Below the pieces are notes generated by a model. That model did not search any database and had not been told where the DNA came from. It was given only the letters and a program-made list of their open reading frames with translations. Shown here piece after piece: positions 17,664 to 26,203 of a stretch of DNA of 51,032 bases. The DNA is from RGUW01 sp040399325 (GTDB taxonomy: Bacteria; Cyanobacteriota; Cyanobacteriia; PCC-6307; Cyanobiaceae), in NCBI GenBank assembly GCA_040399325.1, contig JBBASJ010000009.1, positions 1 through 51,032 of the forward strand. Reading direction: 5' to 3'. The stretch's first letter is position 1. Every line of letters begins with the position of its first letter. Both the position numbers and the translations under genes were made by a program.

Positions 17664-18161
17664 CTAGGGCTGGAGCCTGCGGAGGGCGGCCCAGCGCGGA
17701 TCAAGCGCTGGGTCTTCAGTGCCCCAGCAGGCCGGCCCGGCACAGCCTGGCCCGCAGCGGCAGACCAGGGGCTGCTGCAGGCTCAGCTGTTCATAGAGCC
17801 ATTGTTCAGGATCAAAGCTGCCGGCCGGGTCGAGCTGCTCGCTGATGCCTTCGGCATCAAAGGCCAGGGCTTCTTCGAGGTCGCCGCTGGCCGTGCCCAG
17901 GGCGATCCGCTCACTGGCCCGGGCCTCGAGCTGGTGCTCATAGGGCTGCAGACAACGATCGCAGCGCAACTGCACCGTCGTGGTGGCCTCACCCTCGACC
18001 CGCAGCAACGGGCCTTCGGCGACCGCCCGAATGGAACCGCGGACCGGCGTGAGCGTGGCCAGCTGGTCGAGGTGCTGGTCGACCTGCCAGTGGTAGCCCT
18101 CAGGCTGGGCCAGCAGATCCTGAATGGCGAGGGGGCAGAGCGGGTGACGTTGATCGGCCAT
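17664..18161 (-). CDS. YceD / DUF177 family protein
   Basis: Protein of 165 residues starting MADQRHPLCPLAIQDLL. It contains the YceD core LRCDRCLQPYEHQLEARASE, with two of the Cys residues conserved in the family, an acidic middle (DLEEALAFDAEG), and a second Cys cluster PLVCRCGPGCAGPACWG that could bind a metal. In other bacteria YceD is linked to 23S rRNA metabolism, and in plants a relative acts in 23S rRNA processing. Start at ATG 18161 was preferred because the longer frame runs into yidC. It sits between yidC (16-base gap) and ycf46. Confidence 0.9.
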   Translation of the reverse strand: MADQRHPLCPLAIQDLLAQPEGYHWQVDQHLDQLATLTPVRGSIRAVAEGPLLRVEGEATTTVQLRCDRCLQPYEHQLEARASERIALGTASGDLEEALAFDAEGISEQLDPAGSFDPEQWLYEQLSLQQPLVCRCGPGCAGPACWGTEDPALDPRWAALRRLQP

Positions 18162-18177
18162 GGCTCTCAGAGCTGGC

Positions 18178-19317
18178 TCACTTCTTACCCTTGGGCTCAA
18201 AGGGCAGGCGCTCGCCACTGGCGGAAGGGCCTCCCGCCGTGGCCAGTTTCTGCTGGGCCAGCTGCTGATCAAGAATCTGCTGCAGGTTCTCGGGCAGTGC
18301 CTCTCGCCCCAGCAGGAAGGTCTGCAGCGCCTGGAAGATATTGGCCACCACCATGTAGAGCAGGACGCCGGCCGGCAGGGGGAAGAACAGGAACATGCCG
18401 GTGATCATCACGGGCGTGATCTTGTTGGCGGTCGACTGCTGCGGATTGGGGGGCATGCCCATGCCCGAGAGGATCTGGCTGACGAACAGGCTGGCGCCGA
18501 ACCCGGCCACCAGGATCGCGATGTCCCAGTTGACCTGGCCATCGGTCATGAACCCGACCTGGCCCAGGGCTTTGATGAACAGGAAGCCGCTGCGGGCAGC
18601 CAGCCCCGGGATCTTGGCTTCCACGGTGGCATCACCGGGTGCCAGGGCCTTGATCGTGCCGTTGGCATCGACGCTGACCACACCCTCGCCCTTGGTGATG
18701 CTCCAGCTGGGGCTGAAGGCGTCGCCGTTGTCGATGCCCTTGAGCACCGAGGCAAAGCTGTCACCGTCCTTGGTGTGGAGGTTGACGCTGGCCGCTTCGC
18801 CGACGCCGAGCTTGGTGCCTCCCTCGAGGCTGGCGATCACCGGCACATGGTTGGTCTCGGTGATGAAGATCGAATGGCTGGGGCTGTTGAACGGCTTGGG
18901 CTCGACCGCCGCGATCTGATCGGCGGGCAGCACCTTGAGATTGAGCGTGTAAGGAACGTCGGCAAACGGTGATCCCCGCAGGGTGGCAAACAGGGCGAAC
19001 AGGATCGGCATCTGCACCACCAGGGGCAGGCAGCCGGCCAGCGGGCTGCCGAACTCCTTCATGAGGTTGCCCAGTTCCTCCTGCTGCTTCTGGGGGTTGT
19101 TGGCGTACTTGCTCTTGATCTCGGCCTGGCGCTTCTGCATCACCGGCTGGGCGATCCGCATGCGACGGGCATTGCGGATCGAACCGGCGCTGAGCGGGAA
19201 CAGCGCCAGCCGGATCACCACCGTGAGGGCGATGATCGCCAGCCCGTAGCTGGGCACCAATCCATAAAAGAAATCAAGGATGGGCAGCAGCAGGTTGTCG
19301 GAGATGTAGCCGATCAC
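18178..19317 (-). CDS. yidC: Membrane protein insertase YidC/OxaA with Ig-like insert
   Basis: Insertase of 379 residues for the cytoplasmic and thylakoid membranes. Features: first helix IGYISDNLLLPILDFFYGLV, then PSYGLAIIALTVVIRLALFP with the conserved hydrophilic-groove Arg, cytosolic coiled hairpin MQKRQAEIKSKYANNPQKQQ, CLPLVVQMPILFALFATLRG, and the last helices including ITGMFLFFPLPAGVLLYMVV. Between the second and third helices is an approximately 90-residue insert (about 160-245) with GEGVVSVDANGTIKALAPGD, a pattern of bacterial Ig-like (Big_2) domains. The insert is on the lumenal/periplasmic side. It is a cyanobacterial short-form YidC without the large E. coli P1 domain. It lies in the rnpA-yidC gene order common to bacteria. 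Confidence 0.95.
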   Translation of the reverse strand: MIGYISDNLLLPILDFFYGLVPSYGLAIIALTVVIRLALFPLSAGSIRNARRMRIAQPVMQKRQAEIKSKYANNPQKQQEELGNLMKEFGSPLAGCLPLVVQMPILFALFATLRGSPFADVPYTLNLKVLPADQIAAVEPKPFNSPSHSIFITETNHVPVIASLEGGTKLGVGEAASVNLHTKDGDSFASVLKGIDNGDAFSPSWSITKGEGVVSVDANGTIKALAPGDATVEAKIPGLAARSGFLFIKALGQVGFMTDGQVNWDIAILVAGFGASLFVSQILSGMGMPPNPQQSTANKITPVMITGMFLFFPLPAGVLLYMVVANIFQALQTFLLGREALPENLQQILDQQLAQQKLATAGGPSASGERLPFEPKGKK

Positions 19318-19390
19318 GGCAGGTGCGAAGCGCAGGGGTGGATGTGGGGTCAGTGTGACCGATCAGGGCGGCGGACTTGCCGCAGCCGGC

Positions 19391-19807
19391 TCAGGCCGCC
19401 ATGCCCTTGGGTGCCGCGGCCTTGGCCTGGCAACGCTCATTGATGTAGGCCTCGATCTCGCGGAACCGTGGCATGGAACGCATTTCGAGGCGAGCGCCAT
19501 CGCTGAGCACCAACACCATGTCACCCCAGGCACCAAAGCCGCGGGGCACACAGCGCACCTCGCGCACCTGGCTGTAGACCACCTGGGTGCGGTCGCGGCC
19601 CATCCAGCCGCCGTTGACCTCAATGCGACGACTGGTGATGCGGAAGCGCAGCCAGAGGGCGCGCACGATCGCACCCACCGCAAACGGAATGCCGATCAGG
19701 CTCAGGCCCAGCAGCAGGTTGAAGATCAGATCCCCGCGGGCTGGCCCGCCCTCGTACATGACGGTTTCCTCCAATCTGGGGATGGCGCCGGTGGGTTGCT
19801 GACTCAT
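19391..19807 (-). CDS. PH-domain (YdbS/DUF304-like) membrane protein
   Basis: Protein of 138 residues starting MSQQPTGAIPRLEETVMYEG. A hydrophobic pair (DLIFNLLLGLSLIGIPFAVG) is followed by the beta-rich bacterial PH segment FRITSRRIEVNGGWMGRDRT, with VVYSQVREVRC, LVLSDGARLEMRSMPRF and a closing helix REIEAYINERC. This is the cyanobacterial rnpA-adjacent PH protein. A membrane-surface scaffold is possible, but no function is established. Its ATG overlaps the rnpA stop by four bases, and yidC follows after about 70 bases. Confidence 0.87.
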   Translation of the reverse strand: MSQQPTGAIPRLEETVMYEGGPARGDLIFNLLLGLSLIGIPFAVGAIVRALWLRFRITSRRIEVNGGWMGRDRTQVVYSQVREVRCVPRGFGAWGDMVLVLSDGARLEMRSMPRFREIEAYINERCQAKAAAPKGMAA

Positions 19808-20223
19808 GACGTGAGGCCTGCCTTGCCGAGGAGATGGCGGCATTCTCCCAGCAAACGGTCCAGTTCCCAGTCGGCGCTGCCGGGTTTGAGGCTGATCAGC
19901 AACCAGGGGCCCGGGCCCTCGGCGCAGGCCTGATGCGGCAGCTCGCGGCGCAATGCCTCGTGAAGCTGGCGACGCAGGCGGTTCCGACGAACAGCGCGCT
20001 TGTGGACCTTGTTGCTGATCACGACCCCACAGCGCCAGGGACTGGTGGGCGCGTCGCCGGGTGTGATCGGTGGAACACCTGGTGACGTGTCTGCCCCCAG
20101 AAGGGCTGGGTCATGCGGCATCCAACGCAACACCATGGCCGTGCCATGAACGCTCTGGCCGCGGCGGTAGAGGGCATCAAACACGCGCTGCCCCTTCAGC
20201 CGATGGCGTTGAGGCAGGGCCAA
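19804..20223 (-). CDS. rnpA: Ribonuclease P protein component
   Basis: Basic protein subunit that assists RNase P RNA in trimming tRNA 5' leaders. It has 139 residues, slightly long because of an insert (DPALLGADTSPGVPPITPGD) between the first strand and the core. Diagnostic blocks are LPQRHRLKGQRVFDALYRRG and the RNR motif VISNKVHKRAVRRNRLRRQL. It lies 5 bases after rpmH on the same strand, the universal bacterial rpmH-rnpA order, and overlaps the PH gene start by ATGA. Confidence 0.96.
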   Translation of the reverse strand: MALPQRHRLKGQRVFDALYRRGQSVHGTAMVLRWMPHDPALLGADTSPGVPPITPGDAPTSPWRCGVVISNKVHKRAVRRNRLRRQLHEALRRELPHQACAEGPGPWLLISLKPGSADWELDRLLGECRHLLGKAGLTS

Positions 20224-20228
20224 GGTGA

Positions 20229-20366
20229 TCAGACAGCCAGACGGGCGCGACCACGGCGGCGACGGGACTTGATCACCCGGCGTCCGGTGTGGCTGCGCAT
20301 GCGAACACGGAAGCCCGAGACCCGCTTGCGCTTACGGCTGGTTCCTTCAAGGGTGCGCTTGGTCAT
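20229..20366 (-). CDS. rpmH: 50S ribosomal protein L34
   Basis: Forty-five-residue basic ribosomal protein. It reads MTKRTLEGTSRKRKRVSGFR, continues VRMRSHTGRRVIKSRRRRGR and ends ARLAV, matching the L34 pattern (TKRTxxGxxRKRxRxxGFRxRMxTxxGRxVIxxRRxKGR). It was too short for a usual ORF cut-off. ATG at 20364-20366, stop 20229-20231. It is the first gene of the rpmH-rnpA-PH-yidC-YceD-ycf46 run; its promoter should lie in the 50 bases before 20417. Confidence 0.97.
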   Translation of the reverse strand: MTKRTLEGTSRKRKRVSGFRVRMRSHTGRRVIKSRRRRGRARLAV

Positions 20367-20416
20367 CGGTGTGTCTGCTGACTCTGCCAGCCGGTCATCT
20401 TACAGGCAGGGGTGAA

Positions 20417-21043
20417 TCAGTTCCCCGACGGACTGATCTCGATCAGCCAGCTGCCCAGATAGCCGGCCACAGGCACATCGCCGGGGGCCTGGGCCAGGGC
20501 ATTGAACTGAAACATGCCCACATTGAACGGGTTGAACACGATCATGTAGACGCCGATCGTTCCTTTGTCGGACACCGGGGTGTCAGGGAAGATCTCGATC
20601 GCCCGTCCATCGGGCGCCATGGTCACGGTCGCCGGGATCTGCTCGGTGCATTGGGTGCGCGAGAGCATGCCCCCCTCGGACATCTTGCAGAGCTTGATGT
20701 ACTTGGGATCGATCGTGCCGTCGAAGTAATCAGGGATCGTCACGCTGAGCTTGAGAATCGCCGTCTTGCGATCCTTGGGTCTCAGGATCAGGTAGTACTC
20801 GGAGCGCTTGAGGCGCCCGCTGTCGGTCATGAAGTAATAGAGCTTGCGGTAATCGCCTGAGTTATCCCAGCGAAACTCGAGCAGACCGGGTGTGCCCTGG
20901 GCGCGCGCCGGTGCCACCTCTGGACCCAGGGGGACCAGGGTGGTGAGCGCAGCGGCACCGAGGCCGGCAGCCAGCGACGCGGTCGCGGCCACCAGCCCCA
21001 GTGGGCGGCGGAGACGACCGAAAGCAGAAAAACGGCGCGACAT
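20417..21043 (-). CDS. DUF2808 domain-containing exported protein
   Basis: Protein of 208 residues. The N-terminal twin-Arg-like start MSRRFSAFGRLRRPL precedes a hydrophobic signal (LVAATASLAAGLGAAALTTL), then APARAQ, a probable cleavage site. The mature domain GLLEFRWDNSGDYRKLYYFM, with RSEYYLILRPKDRKTAI, LSVTIPDYFDG and a C-terminal YLGSWLIEISPSGN, matches the cyanobacterial DUF2808 family. It is probably periplasmic or envelope-bound; the function is unknown. ATG 21043 is preferred to longer frames because it puts the signal peptide at the N terminus. It is monocistronic between aroH and rpmH. Confidence 0.88.
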   Translation of the reverse strand: MSRRFSAFGRLRRPLGLVAATASLAAGLGAAALTTLVPLGPEVAPARAQGTPGLLEFRWDNSGDYRKLYYFMTDSGRLKRSEYYLILRPKDRKTAILKLSVTIPDYFDGTIDPKYIKLCKMSEGGMLSRTQCTEQIPATVTMAPDGRAIEIFPDTPVSDKGTIGVYMIVFNPFNVGMFQFNALAQAPGDVPVAGYLGSWLIEISPSGN

Positions 21044-21112
21044 CACGGCACACAGGTTTGCCCCCATTCTCGAGGGATGGCAAGCCAGGCTCACGCCGTG
21101 GTGGTCGGCCGG

Positions 21113-21481
21113 CTAGCTGGCGCGGTCGGGCCGCAGACCGGCGGCCTCCCGCAGATACGGATGCTGCGGCACCTGGTCAGCGGCCAGCCAGGCATGGGCC
21201 AACAGCCTGATGCAGCGGGGCAGATCCCCCTGAACGGCCATCTGCTGACAATCGAGCAGGGCCACCGCGTCCCAGCCGGGCAGGCGACGGGCGATGGCGG
21301 CGGGAAAGCAGGCATCGAGGTCGGCCGTCACCGAAAAGGTGACCGACAGCAACTGCCCGGCGCTGAGGCCGTTGCGCTGCATCAGCGCCTGCACCAGATC
21401 GGCGACGGCTTCGGCGATGGCGGCCGTGGTGTTGGCCGATGCCGTGGTGGCCCCCCGCAGGGCCCGCAGCTGAGCGCTCAT
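21113..21481 (-). CDS. aroH: Chorismate mutase, AroH type
   Basis: Converts chorismate to prephenate for Phe/Tyr synthesis in the cytosol. The 122-residue product beginning MSAQLRALRGATTASANTTA has the AroH pattern: RGATT near the start (substrate Arg), LVQALMQRNGL, VTFSVTADLDACFPAAIAR, and WDAVALLDCQQMAVQGDLPR with the catalytic-site Cys/Arg region. It is trimeric in known members. The start overlaps the sppA stop by four bases, so sppA and aroH are co-transcribed in that order. Confidence 0.94.
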   Translation of the reverse strand: MSAQLRALRGATTASANTTAAIAEAVADLVQALMQRNGLSAGQLLSVTFSVTADLDACFPAAIARRLPGWDAVALLDCQQMAVQGDLPRCIRLLAHAWLAADQVPQHPYLREAAGLRPDRAS

Positions 21482-22290
21482 GGCCGGTACAGCCACAGGG
21501 GCTGCCCGCACCAGGCCAGCTCAAGACTGAGGGCCTCCCGCAGGCTGCGCCACTGGGATCGGCCCGGCAGCAGACCGCCAAAACGCTTGGCTGCTCGGCC
21601 AAAGGTCACGGGCCGGGTCTTGTCGGGATCGAGGCCGGCCAGCTCGGCGGCCAGACGCCGCGCCGAGTCCTCGTCACCCAACTGGTCAACCAGCCCCAGG
21701 GCCTGCGCCTGCTGGCCGGTGAACACCCGGCCATCGGCAAAGCTGCGCACCACATCGGGATCGAGATCACGGCCCTGGGCCACCGCGGCCACGAACTGGC
21801 CGTAGCTGGAATCGATCAGGTCTTGCAGCAGCTGCCGTTCGGCGGCGGTGAGGGCGCGGTCGGGCGAAAGGATGTCTTTGTAGAGGCCACTTTTGACCGT
21901 CTCGAACTGGATGCCGATGCGCTCCAGCAGGCGCGAGATGTTGTTGCCCCGCAGGATCACACCGATCGAGCCGGTGATCGTGCCGGCGTTGGCCACGATG
22001 CGTTCGGCTGCCACACCGATGTAGACCCCGCCCGAGGCCGAGATGTTGCCGAAGCTCGCCACAACGTGGCAGCCCCTGTCGCGCAGTCGCAGGAGGGCGG
22101 CGTGGATCTCCTGGCTGTCGCCCACGGTGCCTCCCGGACTGTCGATGCGCAGCAACAGGGCCGGACACTCCCGTTGCTCGATCTGGCGCAGGGCCTTGAG
22201 CACCCGCTTGCGGGTGGGGCCAGCGATCGGTCCCTCGATCGCGATGCGCGCGAGGGTTCGCTTGGCTTTGCGGCGCCAGGGCCAGGGCAT
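21478..22290 (-). CDS. sppA: Signal peptide peptidase SppA (short form)
   Basis: Ser/Lys-dyad protease of the S49 family that degrades cleaved signal peptides. The product of 270 residues (MPWPWRRKAKRTLARIAIEG) shows LLLRIDSPGGTVGDSQEIHA, then SFGNISASGGVYIGVAAERI with the nucleophilic Ser. TITGSIGVI follows, and the candidate general-base Lys is in KSGLYKDILSP. The length equals the single-domain 36K type rather than the double-domain E. coli protein. There is no strong N-terminal membrane helix, which fits a soluble or peripheral cyanobacterial form. The start at ATG 22290 was chosen because the longer frame is Ser/Arg-rich noise. It is coupled to aroH downstream. Confidence 0.94.
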   Translation of the reverse strand: MPWPWRRKAKRTLARIAIEGPIAGPTRKRVLKALRQIEQRECPALLLRIDSPGGTVGDSQEIHAALLRLRDRGCHVVASFGNISASGGVYIGVAAERIVANAGTITGSIGVILRGNNISRLLERIGIQFETVKSGLYKDILSPDRALTAAERQLLQDLIDSSYGQFVAAVAQGRDLDPDVVRSFADGRVFTGQQAQALGLVDQLGDEDSARRLAAELAGLDPDKTRPVTFGRAAKRFGGLLPGRSQWRSLREALSLELAWCGQPLWLYRP

Positions 22291-22369
22291 CAGCACGGTC
22301 TGCAACGGCTGGATCTTAAAAAGAGACCGCCAGCGACCTTGTCTGCAGCCGGCCCCACCGCCCCCCCCG

Positions 22370-23308
22370 ATGACCGAGGTCAAAGCCTGGCCCCTGCTGC
22401 GCCCCGTTGCCCTGGTGCTGCCCTTTGCCCTGTGGGGTACCGCGATGGCGGCCATGAAGCCCCTGCTGGCCGGGGGCAGTGTGGCCGTGGTGGCCAGCCT
22501 GCGGCTGCTGCCCGCGGCGCTGCTGGTGCTGCTGGCCGCCCAGTTGCTGGGGCGGCCGTTGGCGGTCGACCGGCGTGACTGGGGCTGGCTGGTCCTGTTT
22601 GCCCTGATCGATGGCACGGTCTTCCAGGGGCTGCTGGTGCGGGGGCTCGGCCAGACCGGCGCCGGTCTGGGGTCGGTGTTGATCGACTCCCAGCCCCTGC
22701 TGGTGGCCCTGCTGGCCCGCGGCCTGTTCGGCGAGGCGATCAACCCGGTGGGTTGGCTGGGCCTGCTGCTGGGGTTGCTGGGCATTCTCTGCCTGGGACT
22801 GCCGGCGGGTCTGCTGCAGCAGTGGTGGCTGCAGGGCCCGGCCGTGCTCAACCAGCAGGCGCTCAGCCACGGCGAGAGCTGGATGCTGGGGGCCGCCGCC
22901 GCGATGGCCCTGGGCACCGTGCTGTGCCGCTATGCCAGTCGCCACAGCGATCCGGTGGCAGTGACCGGCTGGCACATGCTGCTGGGCGGGGTGCCGCTGC
23001 TGGCCCTGGCAGTCGGGGGGGAGGCGCCCCTGATTCCAAATTGGACGGCCGGCGACTGGGGTCTGATGGCCTATGCCTCGCTGCTGGGCAGCGGCCTGGC
23101 CTACGGCCTGTTCTTTTGGTTTGCCAGCAGCGGAGACCTCACCGGGTTCACCTCCCTCACCTTTTTGACGCCCGTGTTCGCCCTGATCACCGGTGTGCTG
23201 GCCCTGCACGAATCGCTGCTGCCATTGCAGTGGCTGGGGGCCGCCATCGCCCTGGTGAGCGTGCTGTTGATCAACCGCCGTCAGGAGCTGTGGGAGCCGC
23301 CGCGATGA
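22370..23308 (+). CDS. EamA/DMT-family permease
   Basis: Protein of 312 residues with ten hydrophobic helices in two EamA repeats. The first repeat has LPFALWGTAMAAMKPLLAGG and the second SLLGSGLAYGLFFWFASSGD with LTFLTPVFALITGVLALHES. The latter is the typical end-of-repeat motif of drug/metabolite transporters with a PxxA/P kink. It sits in the cytoplasmic membrane; the cargo is unknown. The start at ATG 22370 follows a C-rich leader and leaves about 80 bases to the divergent sppA start. It overlaps the glycosyltransferase start by ATGA. Confidence 0.9.
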   Translation: MTEVKAWPLLRPVALVLPFALWGTAMAAMKPLLAGGSVAVVASLRLLPAALLVLLAAQLLGRPLAVDRRDWGWLVLFALIDGTVFQGLLVRGLGQTGAGLGSVLIDSQPLLVALLARGLFGEAINPVGWLGLLLGLLGILCLGLPAGLLQQWWLQGPAVLNQQALSHGESWMLGAAAAMALGTVLCRYASRHSDPVAVTGWHMLLGGVPLLALAVGGEAPLIPNWTAGDWGLMAYASLLGSGLAYGLFFWFASSGDLTGFTSLTFLTPVFALITGVLALHESLLPLQWLGAAIALVSVLLINRRQELWEPPR

Positions 23309-24393
23309 AGATTCTGGTGATCAGCACCCCGGTGGGAGCCCTCGGCAGCGGCCAGGGCGGCGGGGTCGAACGCACCCTCGCCTCGCTGGTGGCCGGCCTG
23401 CTGGAACGGGGCCACGGCGTCACGGTGCTGGCCGCCTGTGGCTCGGCCCTGCCGGCCCGCTGCGGCGCGGCCCGGCTGTGGCTCGAAAGCGGTGTCGACC
23501 AGCCCAGCTGGCAGCACCAGAGCCGCCAGAGCCCGGTGCAGATCCCTGCGGGCAGCCTGCTGGCGGCCCTGTGGCAGCGGGCGCTGGCCGAGCAGGACCG
23601 CTTCGACGTGCTGCTCAATCTCGGCTACGACTGGCTTCCCCTGTGGCTGACAGCGCACACCGCAACGCCCCTGGCCCACCTGGTGAGCATGGGTTCGGTG
23701 AGCGCGGCCATGGATCAGGTGATCGCCCAGGTGGGCCGCAGCCACCCCGGCCATCTGGCCTTCCATACCGCCAGCCAGGCCGCCGACTTTGACCTGCCGC
23801 AGCCGCCGGTGCTGCTCGGCAACGGCTTCGACCTCAGCACCTACCGGTTCAACCCCGAGCCGCTGGCGCAGCTGGGCTGGGCGGGCCGCATCGCGCCCGA
23901 AAAGGGCCTCGAGGATGCCGCCGCCGCCGCCGCCGCCCTGGGCCTGCCCCTGGTGGTGATGGGTCTGGTGGAGGACACGGCCTATGCCGAGCGGGTGGAG
24001 GCCTCGGTGCCGGCCGGCACGCTGCGCTGGCGTGGATTTCTGCCGGCGGCCGAGCTCCAGGCCGAACTGGGACGCTGCCGGGCCCTGCTCAACACCCCCA
24101 AGTGGAACGAGGCCTACGGCAACGTGGTGGTGGAGGCCCTGGCCTGCGGCGTGCCGGTGGCCAGCTACGCCCGCGGCGGGCCGGCCGAACTGGTCCAGGA
24201 CGGCCTCACCGGTGCCCTGGCCCCTGCCGACGACGTGCCGGCGCTGGTGGCAGCCGGCCGCCGGGCCCTGGGGGTTGACCGCCAGGCCTGCCGCCGCTGG
24301 GCTGAGACCCATGGCTCCCTGGAGGCCTTCGGCGCCCGGGTCGAGACCTGGCTGCAGGGTCTGCCGGGCGGGCAGCCGCCTGGGCGGCGATAG
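23305..24393 (+). CDS. Glycosyltransferase family 4 protein
   Basis: Protein of 362 residues with a GT-B fold. The N-terminal domain starts MKILVISTPVGALGSGQGGG (nucleotide-sugar glycine loop); the C-terminal domain has LGWAGRIAPEKGLEDA, GFLPAAELQAELGRCRALLN, and the retaining-enzyme motif NEAYGNVVVEALACGVPVAS, with the two Glu of EX7E. It has no membrane helix and probably acts at the inner face of the cytoplasmic membrane. Donor and acceptor are unknown; the coupling with a DMT permease and a following membrane GT39-type enzyme suggests envelope glycan or glycolipid work. It overlaps the permease stop by four bases. Confidence 0.9.
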   Translation: MKILVISTPVGALGSGQGGGVERTLASLVAGLLERGHGVTVLAACGSALPARCGAARLWLESGVDQPSWQHQSRQSPVQIPAGSLLAALWQRALAEQDRFDVLLNLGYDWLPLWLTAHTATPLAHLVSMGSVSAAMDQVIAQVGRSHPGHLAFHTASQAADFDLPQPPVLLGNGFDLSTYRFNPEPLAQLGWAGRIAPEKGLEDAAAAAAALGLPLVVMGLVEDTAYAERVEASVPAGTLRWRGFLPAAELQAELGRCRALLNTPKWNEAYGNVVVEALACGVPVASYARGGPAELVQDGLTGALAPADDVPALVAAGRRALGVDRQACRRWAETHGSLEAFGARVETWLQGLPGGQPPGRR

Positions 24394-24418
24394 GGTCCTG
24401 CCAACCACGAGCGCGGGC

Positions 24419-26203
24419 GTGAGGCTGCTGGGTCGCCATCGGCTGGTGCTGCTGTGCCTGGGCTTCGGCCTGGCCCTGTTTGTGTGGCAGCTGGGCAGCA
24501 ACGGGCTGGTGGATGAGACACCACCACTGTTTGCCGCGTCGGCCCGGGCCATGGCCGACACGGGCGACTGGCTGACCCCCCGGGTCAATGGACTGCCTCG
24601 CTACGACAAGCCGCCGCTGGTCTACTGGCTCATGGCTCTGGGCTACCTGCTGCCCGGCCAGGCCCAGTGGGATCCGCTGGGCACCTGGGCCGCCTGCCTG
24701 CCCTCGGCCCTGGCCAGCATTGCCGTGATGCTGACCCTGGCGCTCACCCTGGAGCGCTGGCCCCAGCCGGCCGGCCCCGGCACCAGCGGGCGTGGGGTGG
24801 CGCTCACGGCGGCCCTGGCGTTTGCCCTCTCTCCCCTCAACCTGTTGTGGGGCCGCATGGCGGTGAGCGACGCGCTGTTCAGCGGCCTGCTCAGCCTCAG
24901 CCTGCTGCTGTTCTGGAGAGCCCAGGCAAGGCGTCTGGCCACGGCTAGCCCAGGCGTCTGGCGGGGCTGGTGGCACGGCTGGCTGCTGCTGGGGCTGGCG
25001 GTCCTGGCCAAAGGACCGGTGGCCCTGGTGCTGGGGCCGCTGACCCTGCTGGTGTTTGCCCTGCTGCAGGGTGAACTGGGCCTGCAGCTGCGGGGGCTGC
25101 GGGCCGGCGTGGGGCCGGCCCTGAGCCTGGCCGTGGCGGCTCCCTGGTATGCCGCCGCACTGGTGGTCGAAGGCAAGCCCTTCTGGGACAGCTTTTTCGG
25201 CTACCACAATCTGCAACGGTTCAGCTCGGTGGTGAACAACCACCTGCAGCCCTGGTGGTTCTTCGGCCCGATCCTGGTGGCGGCCAGCCTGCCGGTGACC
25301 CCGCTGTTGCTGCTCGGTCTGGCACGCGCCCTGCGGCAACCGCCGGCAGCCCCCGCCACATCGCTGGCCCGCTTCGCCGCCTGCTGGCTGCTGGTGGTGC
25401 TGGCCTTCTTCACGCTGGCGGCCACCAAACTGCCCAGCTACTGGATCCCGGCCACCCCCGCCGCCGCCGTGCTGATCGCCACCACGGCTGCCCAGCGGCC
25501 GGGTCGGCTGGCCTGGGGCCTGACCCTGGCCCTGGCGGCGCTGCTGGCGGGCGCGCTGCTGAGCTCACCGCTGTGGTTTGCCGCGGTCAATGACCCCGAA
25601 CTGCCTGGTCTGGCCCAGCGGATCATGGGCAGCACTCTGCTGATCCAGGCAGGTCTGTGGTTTGCCCTGGCCGCCGTGCTGCCCCTGCTGGTGGCCGCGG
25701 GCAACCGCCTGCTGGCCGTGCAGCTGCCGCTGGTGGGATTCGCCCTGCTGGCCCTGTTGCCGCTGTGGAGCCTGGGCGACAGCCTGCGGGGGGCGCCGGT
25801 GCGCCAGATGGCCGCGGCGGTGGTGCGCCATCGCCGCCCCCAGGAGTCGCTGGCGATGGTGGGCGTGCTCAAGCCGTCCCTGCACTACTACAGCCGCCAG
25901 GTGGTGCTCTACGAGGGCAACCAGCCCCGCAACCTGGCCAACCTGGCCGAACGCCTGCGGCTCGAGCAGCGGCGCGGCCAGCGGCCCAGCAGCAGCACAA
26001 GCCAACCCACCCTGCTGGTGGTGATCGACCAGCGCACGGCAGGCCTGCCCCACTGGCTGGGTCTGCACCCCCAGCTGCTGCAGCGCAGCGGCATCTACCA
26101 GCTGTGGCGCCTGCAGCGCCACACGCTCGACCAGCGGGCCGGCCAGCTGGGCCGCTCAGGGATCAGCCCCGACTGGCAGCAGCCCAGGGCCGAACGCTAC
26201 TGA
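24419..26203 (+). CDS. Membrane glycosyltransferase, ArnT/PMT (GT39/GT83) type
   Basis: Protein of 594 residues with about twelve membrane helices. The first loop has NGLVDETPPLFAASARAMAD, with the Asp-Glu pair characteristic of polyprenyl-phosphate-sugar transferases, followed by PRYDKPPLVYWLMALGYLLP, the second ArnT signature. A central AAPWYAA and VVNNHLQPWWFFGPILVAAS are also family-like. It uses a lipid-linked sugar donor on the periplasmic side. The C-terminal 120 residues are soluble (YYSRQVVLYEGNQPRNLANL). The start is GTG 24419; an upstream frame without family similarity was not used. It follows the GT4 gene by 25 bases and ends 7 bases into the convergent DUF721 gene. Confidence 0.88.
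   Translation: MRLLGRHRLVLLCLGFGLALFVWQLGSNGLVDETPPLFAASARAMADTGDWLTPRVNGLPRYDKPPLVYWLMALGYLLPGQAQWDPLGTWAACLPSALASIAVMLTLALTLERWPQPAGPGTSGRGVALTAALAFALSPLNLLWGRMAVSDALFSGLLSLSLLLFWRAQARRLATASPGVWRGWWHGWLLLGLAVLAKGPVALVLGPLTLLVFALLQGELGLQLRGLRAGVGPALSLAVAAPWYAAALVVEGKPFWDSFFGYHNLQRFSSVVNNHLQPWWFFGPILVAASLPVTPLLLLGLARALRQPPAAPATSLARFAACWLLVVLAFFTLAATKLPSYWIPATPAAAVLIATTAAQRPGRLAWGLTLALAALLAGALLSSPLWFAAVNDPELPGLAQRIMGSTLLIQAGLWFALAAVLPLLVAAGNRLLAVQLPLVGFALLALLPLWSLGDSLRGAPVRQMAAAVVRHRRPQESLAMVGVLKPSLHYYSRQVVLYEGNQPRNLANLAERLRLEQRRGQRPSSSTSQPTLLVVIDQRTAGLPHWLGLHPQLLQRSGIYQLWRLQRHTLDQRAGQLGRSGISPDWQQPRAERY

Noticed and set aside
22753..23304. Upstream extension of the GT4 frame through the DMT permease
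   Set aside because: Gly/Pro/Ala-rich out-of-frame reading; MKILVIS at 23305 is the family start and overlaps by ATGA.
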